NCBI RefSeq assembly: GCF_014201315.1
Contig: NZ_JACHDY010000005.1
Coordinates: 124,001-188,000, forward strand
Source of the DNA: Edaphobacter lichenicola
GTDB taxonomy: Bacteria; Acidobacteriota; Terriglobia; Terriglobales; Acidobacteriaceae
Direction of reading: 5' to 3'
DNA: 64,000 bases
Below the pieces are notes generated by a model that was not told the origin of the DNA, made no database searches, and was given only the letters and a program-made list of their open reading frames with translations. Shown piece by piece: positions 27,573-35,779 of this stretch. The number at the start of each line of letters is the position of its first letter. The first letter of the stretch is position 1. A program made the position numbers and the translations under genes.

Positions 27573-28421
27573 ATGCGTTACTGTAAGTATCTGTCGTCTG
27601 AAAACGGCACCTTTCTCCCACGTTATGCCCTGGTAGAGAAGCGAAACGGCATCCTCTGGGCCACGCTTCCCATGCAAGCACCGCAGGAAGACCTCAACAC
27701 CCGCATCCTCGGCGGCGTCCCCATCCCCACCCTCGCGGTCGACTTCGAACCCACCCCGCTCGACGACCTGCATCTCCTGCCTCCCGTCACGCCCTCGAAG
27801 ATCCTCTGCGTAGGCCGCAACTACCGCGACCACGCCGCCGAGCTAGGTAACGAAGTCCCCAAAGAGCCGCTCCTCTTCCTCAAGCCGCCCTCCTCGCTGC
27901 TCGGCCCCAAAGGCACCATCCGCATGCCCGCCATCTCCAACCGCGTTGATTACGAAGGAGAACTAGGCATCGTCATCGGCCGCCGCTGCTACCGGATCGG
28001 CCCCGACGAAGACGTCCGCCCCTACATTCGCGGCTACGTCTGCGTCAACGACATCACCGCCCGCGACATCCAGAAGTCCGACGGTCAGTGGACCCGCGCC
28101 AAGGGCTTCGACACCTTCTGCCCCGTCGGTCCCATCGTCTCGGACGAGATCGACCCCGTCGGATTCGCCGACAAAGCCCCGTCCCCGGTCACCATCACCA
28201 CCCGGCTCAACGGCGTCGTCAAGCAGCAGGGCAGCACCCGCGACCTCATCTTCCCCATCGCCGACCTGCTCCGCTACATCACCGCCACCATGACCCTCGA
28301 GCCCGGCGATCTCATTCCCACAGGAACTCCCGCAGGAGTAGGAGCCGTTCAGCCCGGTGACCGCATCCAAGTTGAAATAGACAGCTTGGGTGTCCTCGAA
28401 AATCAATTTGCCGCCGGTTAA
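27573..28421 (+). CDS. Fumarylacetoacetate hydrolase (FAH) family protein
   Basis: Metal-dependent C-C bond hydrolase or isomerase/decarboxylase of the FAH superfamily (YcgM/HpaG-like). The core starts '[20 protein letters not shown]' (70-89), followed by '[14 protein letters not shown]', the metal-ligand segment '[15 protein letters not shown]' with Glu residues, '[11 protein letters not shown]', '[14 protein letters not shown]' and the closing '[22 protein letters not shown]'. The 60-residue N-terminal part is the usual lead domain. Substrate unknown: candidates include acylpyruvates or catechol-pathway products. It follows the FnIII lipoprotein gene at 8 bp, likely one transcript. Confidence 0.93.
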   Translation: MRYCKYLSSENGTFLPRYALVEKRNGILWATLPMQAPQEDLNTRILGGVPIPTLAVDFEPTPLDDLHLLPPVTPSKILCVGRNYRDHAAELGNEVPKEPLLFLKPPSSLLGPKGTIRMPAISNRVDYEGELGIVIGRRCYRIGPDEDVRPYIRGYVCVNDITARDIQKSDGQWTRAKGFDTFCPVGPIVSDEIDPVGFADKAPSPVTITTRLNGVVKQQGSTRDLIFPIADLLRYITATMTLEPGDLIPTGTPAGVGAVQPGDRIQVEIDSLGVLENQFAAG

Positions 28422-28498
28422 CACCCACCGAGCATCCTAGAGACAACGCAATTCCTGAGAGCTTGATAAAATCTGTACAACAGCCAAGGAGAAAGATT

Positions 28499-29497
28499 AT
28501 GGCATCGTTACTCGAACAGCTTCGCGGATACACTACCGTCGTCTCCGATAGCGGAGACTTCAACGCCATCCAGCAGTTCCGCCCACAGGATGCGACCACG
28601 AACCCATCTCTGATCGCCGCAGCCGCCGAGAAATCTGAATACCAGGCCGTCGTCGACGATGTGCTCAAAGCAGTACGCAAAGAAGCAGGCCCCAACGCCT
28701 CGGACAAAGAAGTCGCCGCAGCCTCCTTCCGACCTCTCGAAGTCGCCTTCGGTCTCAAGATCCTCAACATAGTCCCCGGCCGCGTCTCCACCGAGGTTGA
28801 CGCCCGCCTCTCCTACGACACCAAAAAGTCCATCGACGAGGCCCACGCCATCATCGCTCTCTATGACAAGGCCGGCATCTCGCGCGACCGCGTTCTCATC
28901 AAGCTTGCCTCCACCTGGGAGGGGATCCGTGCCGCTGAGATTCTCGAGAAGGAGGGCATCCACTGCAACATGACGCTGCTCTTCGGTCTTCACCAGGCCA
29001 TCGCTGCGGCCGAAGCCAAGGCTACCCTCATCTCGCCCTTCGTCGGACGCATTCTCGACTGGTACAAGAAAGACACCGGCAAGGACTACGCTCCTGCCGA
29101 TGACCCCGGCGTTCATTCCGTCACCACCGTCTACAACTACTACAAGAAATTCGGCTACAAGACTGTCGTCATGGGCGCGAGCTTCCGCAATATCGGTGAG
29201 ATTACTGAGCTCGCCGGTTGCGACCTTCTCACCATCGCACCGAAGCTGCTTGACGAGCTTGAAAAAGCCCAGGGCTCGCTGCCTCGCAAGCTCGATCCCG
29301 CCAAAGCACAGAGCTTGGACATCAAGAAGATCCCCATGGACAAAGCCACCTTCGACAAGATGCATGCCGAAGATCGCATGGCCACTGACAAGCTGAAGGA
29401 AGGCATCGACGGCTTCTCCAAGGCCATTGTCGATCTCGAAGTGATCCTCGAAAAACGCCTCAGCGAGATCAGCGAACCAGCCGCAGCAACCCGCTAA
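28499..29497 (+). CDS. tal: Transaldolase
   Basis: Transfers a dihydroxyacetone unit between sedoheptulose-7-P and glyceraldehyde-3-P in the non-oxidative pentose phosphate pathway. 'DATTNPSL' (31-38) and the Schiff-base Lys135 in '[16 protein letters not shown]' identify the class I enzyme; '[28 protein letters not shown]' is also diagnostic. At 332 residues it belongs to the long TalB-type subfamily. ATG 28499 has a strong AAGGAGA at 6 nt, so the in-frame start at 28463 is rejected. No other pentose phosphate gene is adjacent. A hairpin follows the stop. Confidence 0.96.
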   Translation: MASLLEQLRGYTTVVSDSGDFNAIQQFRPQDATTNPSLIAAAAEKSEYQAVVDDVLKAVRKEAGPNASDKEVAAASFRPLEVAFGLKILNIVPGRVSTEVDARLSYDTKKSIDEAHAIIALYDKAGISRDRVLIKLASTWEGIRAAEILEKEGIHCNMTLLFGLHQAIAAAEAKATLISPFVGRILDWYKKDTGKDYAPADDPGVHSVTTVYNYYKKFGYKTVVMGASFRNIGEITELAGCDLLTIAPKLLDELEKAQGSLPRKLDPAKAQSLDIKKIPMDKATFDKMHAEDRMATDKLKEGIDGFSKAIVDLEVILEKRLSEISEPAAATR

Positions 29498-29523
29498 TCC
29501 TCAACCGATTCAACGTTTTTCCT

Positions 29524-29577
29524 CTCGGCGGCCTCTCATAAAGGGGCCGCCGAGTTGCCTTGAACAAAACTTTTTTT
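29524..29577 (+). terminator. Possible terminator after tal
   Basis: A perfect 10-bp stem, CTCGGCGGCC (29524-29533) with GGCCGCCGAG (29545-29554), lies 27 bp after the transaldolase stop. The T-run (29571-29577) is 16 nt beyond the stem, farther than in a standard intrinsic terminator, so the call is tentative. Confidence 0.5.
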
Positions 29578-29627
29578 CGGCCAACCTCTCCCACCTTTGC
29601 CTCGCTCTAAACGAAGCGAGGTGAAAA

Positions 29628-30029
29628 ATGCACGCCACAAAAATCCTTGCCGCAACCACAATTGCTGCTGTCAGCTTTGCGGTGGCACCTCCCAAAGCGC
29701 AGGCTCAAGTCACCGTCAACATAGGGCCCGCTCCTGCATGCCCCTACGGCTACTACGACTACGCGCCCTACAACTGCACTCCCTACGGCTACTACGGCCC
29801 GGAGTGGTTCACCGGCGGTGTCTTCATCGGCGCGGGCCCCTGGTTTCACGGCCCCGATCACTTCTACGGTCACGTCGATAACCACTTCCATCCCGAGCAC
29901 GGATATCGCGGCCCATACCCAGCCCGTGGCGAGGCCGCACGGCCCGAGAACCACGTCGACCACATGGAGAACTTCCACGGCAATGAGGTGCGCGACGGCC
30001 GCGGCCATACAGGCGGCGGACACCATTAA
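29628..30029 (+). CDS. Secreted Tyr/Gly/His-rich protein (133 aa)
   Basis: Signal peptide 'MHATKILAATTIAAVSFAVAPPKAQAQ' (1-27) followed by a low-complexity mature protein rich in Tyr, Pro and Gly ('YGYYDYAPYNCTPYGYYGPEW') and then a His-rich tail ending 'HTGGGHH'. Related exported acidobacterial proteins share this composition; no enzyme motif exists. The His tail could bind metal, which is only an inference. ATG 29628 is preceded by GCGAGGTGAAAA, giving an AGG ribosome-binding site. It is separated from the convergent diguanylate cyclase by a 19-bp tandem repeat and a terminator. Confidence 0.75.
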   Translation: MHATKILAATTIAAVSFAVAPPKAQAQVTVNIGPAPACPYGYYDYAPYNCTPYGYYGPEWFTGGVFIGAGPWFHGPDHFYGHVDNHFHPEHGYRGPYPARGEAARPENHVDHMENFHGNEVRDGRGHTGGGHH

Positions 30030-30040
30030 TTCGATTCGTT

Positions 30041-30154
30041 ACCAAAGCAGTTACATAAAACCAAAGCAGTTACATAAAACCAAAGCAGTTACATAAAACC
30101 AAAGCAGTTACATAAAACCAAAGCAGTTACATAAAACCAAAACAGTTACAAAAA
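30041..30154. repeat. Tandem array of a 19-bp unit (5 perfect + 1 degenerate)
   Basis: Unit ACCAAAGCAGTTACATAAA starts at 30041, 30060, 30079, 30098 and 30117, all identical; a sixth unit at 30136 has two changes. AT-rich against a GC-rich background. It starts 12 bp after the stop of the secreted-protein gene and ends 15 bp before a terminator hairpin, between two convergent genes. There are no spacers, so it is not a CRISPR array. Confidence 0.95.
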
Positions 30155-30169
30155 GGTTTGCGACCAAAG

Positions 30170-30205
30170 AAAAGGGCAGGGACCGTTCAAAGTCCCTGCC
30201 CTTTT
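30170..30205. terminator. Bidirectional intrinsic terminator
   Basis: A 14-bp perfect stem AAAAGGGCAGGGAC (30170-30183) / GTCCCTGCCCTTTT (30192-30205) with an 8-nt loop, flanked by T-rich sequence to the right and A-rich sequence to the left. It can end both the rightward secreted-protein transcript and the leftward diguanylate cyclase transcript. Confidence 0.9.
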
Positions 30206-30223
30206 CCTTTCACCTCGCACATC

Positions 30224-31546
30224 TCACAGTGCTGAAACTCGACCTCTGCCGCTCGCCACCGCAGCCATCTGCGAGTCCACCACCGCCGCAGTCAAACCGC
30301 CCACACCCTTGGCCGACTGGGCTCCCGGCCTTTGCTTGGACGCATACATCCTCTGGTCCGCCACCCGCAGCAGCCGGATCGCATCCTGCGCATCGTGCGG
30401 ATATACCGCCATGCCCACGCTCGCCGACACCACCATCTGCTTTCCTTCCACCACCAGAGGCCGCTCCAGCACTCTGCGAACCGTCTCCATCAGCTGATCC
30501 AGCCCCTGCTCCGGCTCCACATCCGCCGCCACAATCACAAACTCATCGCCGCCCAGCCGCGCCAGCGTATCCGACGCCCGCACCCCCCGGCGCAGATTCT
30601 TCGAAACCTCGAGCAGAACCTCGTCGCCCGCCTGGTGTCCCAACGTGTCGTTGATCTTCTTGAAGCTGTTCAGATCCAGAACGATCAGCGCCAGCCGGTT
30701 GCGTGTGCGGTCCGCCCGGTCGATCGCCATCGTCAGCCGGTCGGCAAACAGGCGCCGGTTCGGCAACCCCGTCAACTCATCATGCAGCGCCAGCCATTCG
30801 TTGCTCGAGATCTGTTCCTCCAGCATCACCAGGATCATCCCGATCGAGATCAGCGACTTCTGCATATTCCAGATATGCGAAGCGATATCGGCATACGCGC
30901 GATACTGCACGATCCACGGATGCAGCAACAGGCACAGCGCCCAGATCGTAAAGCCGGTCACAATCGCCAGCCTGCCCGTGCTTCCCGCCGGCAGCCGCCG
31001 CTGGAAGTTCAACGCAGCGGTCGCGTACACGCAGCACAGGCTCCAATACACGGCCGCCCGGTAGTCGGAGATGTGAATCAGATATCCCATTGCCATCCAC
31101 CCGCACACATGCAGCACAGCCGCTATCCAGCTGCGGCGAAGATACAGCGAGCTCGAAACCCCGATCACCATCCCCGCGGCCATGCACGGAAAGAAGACAA
31201 TCCCCTGATTCAGGTGCAGCCCATACACCGTGCACAGCGCCAGCAGCGGCAATGTATTCAGCGAGAGATAAAGCATCCGCGCAGTCTTCGAGACCGGGTA
31301 AACTCCCGACGCCCACACGAAGATCATGCCCGTCAGCAGATAGCAGTCCATCACGACCACATGCAGAATCTTCTGCGGCGGTCCATTCGACGCGTAGAAC
31401 GTATGCGCCGCCGCCTCCACCAGCGTAAAGAACAGGCCCAGCAGCCACAGGTCGGCACGCTCCTGAGGATGCCGTTTGCGCAGCAACATCAGGATCACAA
31501 TCAGGATCAACAACGCCAGAAGATCGGGAAGAAAGGCAAAGTTCAT
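30224..31546 (-). CDS. Membrane-bound GGDEF diguanylate cyclase
   Basis: Makes the second messenger cyclic di-GMP. The N-terminal half (about 1-230) has seven or more transmembrane segments beginning 'FLPDLLALLILIVILMLLR', a likely membrane sensor of the MHYT/7TM-like kind. The C-terminal GGDEF domain starts 'LALHDELTGLPNRRLFADRL'; the active-site motif is intact as 'RLGGDEFVIVA' and an allosteric inhibitory site RASD sits exactly five residues upstream. No EAL domain. Start: ATG 31546 or ATG 31561, neither with a good ribosome-binding site; the longer frame to 31891 is not supported. The regulated output is unknown. Confidence 0.9.
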   Translation of the reverse strand: MNFAFLPDLLALLILIVILMLLRKRHPQERADLWLLGLFFTLVEAAAHTFYASNGPPQKILHVVVMDCYLLTGMIFVWASGVYPVSKTARMLYLSLNTLPLLALCTVYGLHLNQGIVFFPCMAAGMVIGVSSSLYLRRSWIAAVLHVCGWMAMGYLIHISDYRAAVYWSLCCVYATAALNFQRRLPAGSTGRLAIVTGFTIWALCLLLHPWIVQYRAYADIASHIWNMQKSLISIGMILVMLEEQISSNEWLALHDELTGLPNRRLFADRLTMAIDRADRTRNRLALIVLDLNSFKKINDTLGHQAGDEVLLEVSKNLRRGVRASDTLARLGGDEFVIVAADVEPEQGLDQLMETVRRVLERPLVVEGKQMVVSASVGMAVYPHDAQDAIRLLRVADQRMYASKQRPGAQSAKGVGGLTAAVVDSQMAAVASGRGRVSAL

Positions 31547-32373
31547 CGGGGACCCGGGCATCGTCGCACTTGGATTTGGCCTTGACCCAGAGGCCAGGCG
31601 GGATGCGTTTGTTACCTCTTCCGATGACGGCAACCTGGCCATCACCGTAAAGCCCTGAAACCTTGAAACCCTGAATGAGAACAATAGTCCACAAACCATC
31701 GTTCGCGCGATAGCGAATGAGATTTTTACGGAACAAAAATTTATAAGGAACGACAGCCCAGAATGAGAACTCAGCGCAGACCATCCTGCGATGGGCCAAC
31801 CGCTGCCTGGACCAACTCTACTGAAGACAACGGAAAAGACTACAGACCAAAATACCGGACCCTCCCGCTGGGGTCTTCGCACTAGTCGCATTCACTAAGC
31901 GGGGACCCTGATACTCACCAGCTACGCCTCTGCCTTACAGACGTTCAAACGCGGTTTGTTGGACAATTATGCGGTATCCGCGACGAATTTATACATAAAA
32001 ATCCGTCACGCCGAAGCCTCGAGATAACCGCGAAAGCCGCCACTCCTTCACGCCAGCCTGCTCCGCTAAGACACCAGACTGGCGAAAGAGCGGCAACGCC
32101 ATAGTAGTGACCCAAAGCCCAAGACCGTTACACAACTTCTTCCAGCGAAGGGAGCTTGTCATTCCGCAGCGTCCCTTTGTCTTGAGTTGGCGAAGCCGTT
32201 TTGAGCTGACGGCTGTATCAAGCTGGCGTATTAGGCCTTCGCTGTCATCCTGAGCGCGCGAAGGATCCCGACGAACTGTGGTCCTGCCAACCGCTCGTCC
32301 CGTTCCACCGGCCTCTTCACGCGTTGGCAAGATGCTGCTGCCTCCGGACGCAGTTTGCCTGTGCTCAGTCGAG
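31547..32373. other. Intergenic region upstream of the diguanylate cyclase (about 830 bp)
   Basis: No supportable gene on either strand; the open frames here (31547-31891 and 31989-32549 on the minus strand) are long but lack homology and start signals. It presumably carries the diguanylate cyclase promoter. A short dyad TTCGCgcgataGCGAA is visible near 31706-31721. The 27-bp 'GTCATCCTGAGCG' element is listed separately. The length is unusual for this gene-dense window. Confidence 0.5.
32244..32270 (+). repeat. GTCATCCTGAGCG-type intergenic element, copy 1
   Basis: GTCATCCTGAGCG followed by CGCGAAGGATCCCG. This is the short form of an intergenic motif that recurs four times in the window and that I know as widespread in Acidobacteria genomes. 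The CCTGAGCG...GAAGGATCC core is imperfectly self-complementary. Function unknown. Confidence 0.75.
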
Positions 32374-32415
32374 CCAAAAAGAAGAAGGCTGGAGATCGTC
32401 CTCGACCATCCAGCC
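32374..32415 (-). terminator. Intrinsic terminator of the FecR-like gene
   Basis: Stem GGCTGGA (32387-32393) / TCCAGCC (32409-32415) with a 15-nt loop. On the minus strand it is followed by TTCTTCTTTTT, a T-rich tract, and it lies 24 bp beyond the gene's stop codon. Confidence 0.75.
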
Positions 32416-32439
32416 CTCTCTCGCGCGTGTAACCCGGAC

Positions 32440-33474
32440 TTACCGGTGGCCTCCACCACCACCGCCACCGCCGTGGAACCCACCGCCACCACCGCCGCCC
32501 TGGAATCCGCCACCGCCATGGGAGCCTCCACCCGCGACAGTTGCGCCACGGTAGCCTCCGCCGCTCACGCCACGGAACCCAGAGCCACCACGGAACCCAG
32601 AGCCGCCACCGTAGCCATACCCGCGTCCATAGAAGCCACGGCCATACACAAACCCACCACCATACAGGTAGTAAGGCGAGTAGAAGCCGTAGCCGAACGG
32701 ACTGAAGAACGGCCCACCACCCGGCAGCCAGTCATACCCATACAGATAAGGGTCCCAAGCCCAGCCAGGCGCAAACCCGCCATAGCCGTACTCAGGACCA
32801 TACCCGGCGTACTGCGCCGCCAGATCGACGTTCGCCTCACCCAGATACTGCGACCGCAGCTGACTCCAGCGATACAGATCATCCTGCGAACGGTCTTTGT
32901 TGAAGCTCACAGGCTTTACCGTCTCGCCGACGAGCGTGATCTGCCTGCCGCCCTTCACCTCCACCGGCTTCACCTTGCTCTCAAGATTATTGCCGGGATA
33001 CACCGACGCCTTCCCGTCAAACGTGCGCACCGTATTCGCATCCGCATTGAACTCATACAAGCCGTTCTTCAGGATCTGCGTCTGACCCCCCTTCTGATCG
33101 ATCAGGATCATATTCTGCGGGTAGAGCTGGTCCGCCTCCACCTCCGCGCGCCCCTGCTCGACGCTTACCTCGGTGTGGGTCAGGTCCGGCTTGATCATCT
33201 TCACCGTGCTGTTCTTATCCAGCCGCAGAAACACGCCCGGCGTCAGCAGCATCTCCGCCTTGCCGTCAGCGGTCGCAAGATACTGGCCCGGCTCCACCTC
33301 GGCCTGGCCCACAGAGTGCGCCGTCACCTGGCGGCCATCGATCGAGGCCTGACCTTCGACATAGTTGAGAGTTCCTGGGCGGGCTGGGTTCGCGCCTTGC
33401 TGCTGAGCAAAGACAGGCGTAAACAGAGTCGCCAGGGAGAGAAGAAGTACCGATTTGAGCCCTGACATATTCAT
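32440..33474 (-). CDS. Exported FecR-domain-like protein with Gly-rich tail
   Basis: A signal peptide (about 1-24, cleavage near 'PVFAQQ') is followed by repeated beta segments typical of FecR-like/LysM-less anchoring domains: 'LNYVEGQASIDGRQVTAHSVGQAEVEPGQYLATADGKAEMLLTPGVFLRL' and 'VKMIKPDLTHTEVSVEQGRAEVEA', then 'TVRTFDGKASVYPG'. The last 120 residues are Tyr/Phe/Gly-rich ('GYGFYSPYYLYGGGFVYGRG') and end in poly-Gly-His. The N-terminal part fits a FecR-type periplasmic domain; the tail has no known fold. ATG 33474 follows AGAGG. No sigma factor or TonB receptor is adjacent, so a signalling role is not supported. Confidence 0.78.
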   Translation of the reverse strand: MNMSGLKSVLLLSLATLFTPVFAQQQGANPARPGTLNYVEGQASIDGRQVTAHSVGQAEVEPGQYLATADGKAEMLLTPGVFLRLDKNSTVKMIKPDLTHTEVSVEQGRAEVEADQLYPQNMILIDQKGGQTQILKNGLYEFNADANTVRTFDGKASVYPGNNLESKVKPVEVKGGRQITLVGETVKPVSFNKDRSQDDLYRWSQLRSQYLGEANVDLAAQYAGYGPEYGYGGFAPGWAWDPYLYGYDWLPGGGPFFSPFGYGFYSPYYLYGGGFVYGRGFYGRGYGYGGGSGFRGGSGFRGVSGGGYRGATVAGGGSHGGGGFQGGGGGGGFHGGGGGGGGHR

Positions 33475-33703
33475 AAAACCTCTGTCCATTTAGATGAAAC
33501 AGAAGGGGAAACGTCACATTGCCTTCAAATCGTGCCTGACCATTGAACCCCATGCAGTTCAATAAGTTGCTATCACTGACCAAAGGCTGACGCATGGATG
33601 ACAAGGCCGGGACAAGACTTCATCAAAGCCGTCGAAAACCAGTCTTCCGGCACCGAAAACAGCCTTCAAAGTCAGTTGTAAAAGTTATGTCTCTTAGAGA
33701 CTG

Positions 33704-33879
33704 TCCTGCCGGACGGGCCCACTACGCGTGGGGCGGGCGTTCGCACGCCTCTTTAGAGCTTCGCCAGCTCCTCCCGTTGGTCGGCACAAACTTCCTTCGC
33801 GACCAACGGGAGCGCCAACCGAAGGGGTATACGCATCACGAAGTGATCGCCCCGCGCGCAGCGGGCCCGTCCGGCAGGA
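33704..33879. repeat. Palindromic repeat, copy D (176 bp)
   Basis: Near-identical sister of copy C: same length, same left shoulder GGGCGGGCGTTCGCACGCC, same CTTTAGAGCTTCGC segment, and the same right half with GTATAC and ATCACGAAGTGATCG. Outer arms are TCCTGCCGGACGGGCC and GGCCCGTCCGGCAGGA. It ends 7 bp past the stop of the leftward GH47 gene and lies 229 bp upstream of the FecR-like gene start. Confidence 0.94.
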
Positions 33880-33886
33880 CCACGCA

Positions 33887-35341
33887 TCAATCGAATCTTT
33901 TCAGCGGATGCGCTTCGGTATTGAAGACCGTACGCCTCCAATCCACCGTCGCATCTGGCGCATACAGCAGATACAGATACTTCAGCGTCTCCGCAAAGAA
34001 GAAGCTCTCCATATCATCCTTCTGCGCCTTCGTCCGCACATCGCTCAGCGCCGCATACGCATTCGGCGTGCGGCACCATCGCACCAGCGAGTCGTAGTAC
34101 ATCTGCCCCATATGCTCATACAGCGGATCGCCCGTCAGGTGGTGGAGATAGTACGTCGACTCAATAATCTCCGGCCGCAACTGATACCCCCCATCGCTCA
34201 CCTCGAACGTCGCGTAGTTCATCACCTCAGGCTCAATCCCGTAGGCCGTCCACATCTGAAAGTTAGAAAGCTGCAGCCTCTGCGCTCTGCTCATGTCTCC
34301 ATCGAGCGCCAGCAGCGCCGGAAAGAACGCATCGAGAGCCCCGTAGTTCTGCTCCGTCCGCTTGCCCGTCATCATCTCAGCCTCTCCATACCAGAGACCG
34401 CTGCGCACCTCATCCTCCAGATACTGATGGATCGGACCCGTCGCCTGCTGCCACATCGTCTGCATGTCTTTGTCGCCGAACAGCAGCCAGCACTTCAGCA
34501 GATATTCGTAGAACGAGTCGGTCCCGCTCCCCACCGTCGCGGTCGTATCGGTCCACTTGCCCGTATCCACGTTGATCGCGCCGCCCAGCAGCCCCACGCC
34601 CGACCGCCGCTTCCAAATCTCCACCATCGCCCGCTTCGCCGCGTCGTAGTACACCGGCTTGCCCGTCAGTTTGCTCAGCGTGCCAAACTCCGGCAGCAGC
34701 GCGCTCGACGCAGGATCGGTCTCCACGCCCTTCACCTTACCCGTCTTCAGATTCACAAACGGATAAGGGATTCCGGTCGGCGAATGAAACGCCGGCAGCA
34801 GCCGGTCGCCCAGGTCCTCGGCCAGCGCAAGCAGCCGCTTATCTCCGCTGATCTCATACGCACTCTCCAGGCCGCCAAGACACCGGATCGTGATCTCGAA
34901 GTTCTTCACATAGATGTCCTGATCGAAGCTGAGGTTCTTATCCAGATCCTCTCTCGCCTCGGTGGCCTCCGTCGTCAGCCCCATCAGCAGCATGGTGTCC
35001 AGCCCATCGATCTCGGTCATATGCAGCGAGACGCCGTACCAGTCGTGCGGCTTGCCCGTCAGCGGCATCACCTCGTCATGTCCCCACGCAGCCTGCCGGT
35101 ATCCGTTCCACCCATGCAGATACTCCTGCTTCACCCGCTCCGCCATCGCCGCACGATCGATCGCCGTTCCAAAGGTTGGCGTCCCAAAGGTTGGCTCCTG
35201 CGCCGCCCCCGCCGCCGCAACCTGCGCGTTCAACACCCCTGAGCCAATCAACAACAGCCCTGAGCCCAGTAACAGCCCTGAGCCCAGTAACGCCGCTCCA
35301 CACACCCGCACTATGGTCCCAACAACTCCGAGAAACCTCAT
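33887..35341 (-). CDS. Bacterial GH47 alpha-1,2-mannosidase
   Basis: Class I alpha-mannosidase, a family best known from eukaryotic N-glycan trimming and rare in bacteria. Recognisable segments are 'AAWGHDEVMPLTGKPHDWYGVSLHMTEIDGLDTMLLMGL', 'GSGTDSFYEYLLKCWLLFGD', 'LRPEIIESTYYLHHLTGDPLY', 'MESFFFAETLKYLYLLY' and the calcium-binding 'FNTEAHPL' close to the C-terminus. A signal peptide with duplicated 'LLGSGL' units precedes the domain and PTFGT is also repeated. ATG 35341 has GGAGG 3-4 nt upstream; ATG 35368 is an alternative. The open frame reaches 35494 but that part translates the intergenic repeat ('ILRSAQDDG') and is rejected. Exported; likely degrades alpha-mannans. Confidence 0.9.
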   Translation of the reverse strand: MRFLGVVGTIVRVCGAALLGSGLLLGSGLLLIGSGVLNAQVAAAGAAQEPTFGTPTFGTAIDRAAMAERVKQEYLHGWNGYRQAAWGHDEVMPLTGKPHDWYGVSLHMTEIDGLDTMLLMGLTTEATEAREDLDKNLSFDQDIYVKNFEITIRCLGGLESAYEISGDKRLLALAEDLGDRLLPAFHSPTGIPYPFVNLKTGKVKGVETDPASSALLPEFGTLSKLTGKPVYYDAAKRAMVEIWKRRSGVGLLGGAINVDTGKWTDTTATVGSGTDSFYEYLLKCWLLFGDKDMQTMWQQATGPIHQYLEDEVRSGLWYGEAEMMTGKRTEQNYGALDAFFPALLALDGDMSRAQRLQLSNFQMWTAYGIEPEVMNYATFEVSDGGYQLRPEIIESTYYLHHLTGDPLYEHMGQMYYDSLVRWCRTPNAYAALSDVRTKAQKDDMESFFFAETLKYLYLLYAPDATVDWRRTVFNTEAHPLKRFD

Positions 35342-35455
35342 GCTCCTCCGATTGATTCCGCCTGTCATCGTCTCTTCGACCTTTGCTGTTGCCTGTCTTT
35401 TTTGTTGCCATCCCGTAGGGATCTGCTGTTGCAGTTGCCTTTGCCTGTTCTTGCC

Positions 35456-35483
35456 GTCATCCTGAGCGGAGCGAAGGATCCCG
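35456..35483 (+). repeat. GTCATCCTGAGCG-type intergenic element, copy 2
   Basis: GTCATCCTGAGCGGAGCGAA followed by GGATCCCG, the standard form of the element. Translated on the minus strand it gives the artefactual peptide ILRSAQDD, which explains the spurious N-terminal extension of the GH47 frame. Confidence 0.8.
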
Positions 35484-35620
35484 ATAGGCTTCATCCCCCC
35501 ATACCATCAAAGCCTTTCTACCCTCACTTCCGGATTCTTAGCACGCGCCAAATCTCCTACTTCCGGCTTGATCAGCGGCCCCCCTAGAACTCTCGCGTGC
35601 AAAAAAATCAAAAAATCTAC

Positions 35621-35653
35621 AAAAAAGCTGGCGTAAAAATACGCCAGCTTTTT
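35621..35653. terminator. Strong intrinsic terminator downstream of hslU
   Basis: A perfect 14-bp stem AAAAAGCTGGCGTA (35622-35635) / TACGCCAGCTTTTT (35640-35653) with a 4-nt loop and T-rich flanks in both orientations. For the leftward hslVU transcript it comes about 127 bp after the hslU stop, on the far side of the 118-bp repeat, so that repeat would be transcribed as 3' UTR. Confidence 0.88.
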
Positions 35654-35660
35654 CGTGCAC

Positions 35661-35779
35661 TTCCAGCCACACAAAACACCACAACGCCACCACGTTTCAC
35701 CATCCAAAACACCACGTTTGGACACCAAAAAACGTGAAAAACCCCTGCAAAACACCACTCCACCACACGAGGAAAAAAA
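35661..35779 (-). repeat. CACCAC-rich 3' element, copy 1 (after hslU)
   Basis: On the plus strand it opens TTCCAGCCACACA, contains AAAACACCAC at 35673, 35706 and 35749, and AAAAACCCCTGCAAAACACCA. Copy 2 at 47516 is colinear: the distance from the opening to the second AAAACACCAC is 45 bp in both, and from second to third 43 bp in both. It begins directly after the hslU stop on the minus strand, where it reads as spaced GTGGTGTTTT motifs. No ORF. Confidence 0.8.

Noticed and set aside
30041..30154. Possible CRISPR array
   Set aside because: 19-bp units are directly joined without spacers and no cas gene is present.
31547..31891. N-terminal extension of the GGDEF gene and the 31989-32549 minus-strand frame
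   Set aside because: No homology, no start signal, and the second overlaps the end of the FecR-like gene antiparallel to nothing recognisable.
35369..35494. N-terminal extension of the GH47 frame
   Set aside because: It reads through the GTCATCCTGAGCG element and yields the artefact peptide ILRSAQDD; a signal peptide begins at the chosen ATG.
35661..35779. Reading the CACCAC-rich stretch as a simple low-complexity run
   Set aside because: Identical spacing of three motifs and the shared opening sequence in two distant copies argue for a true repeat.
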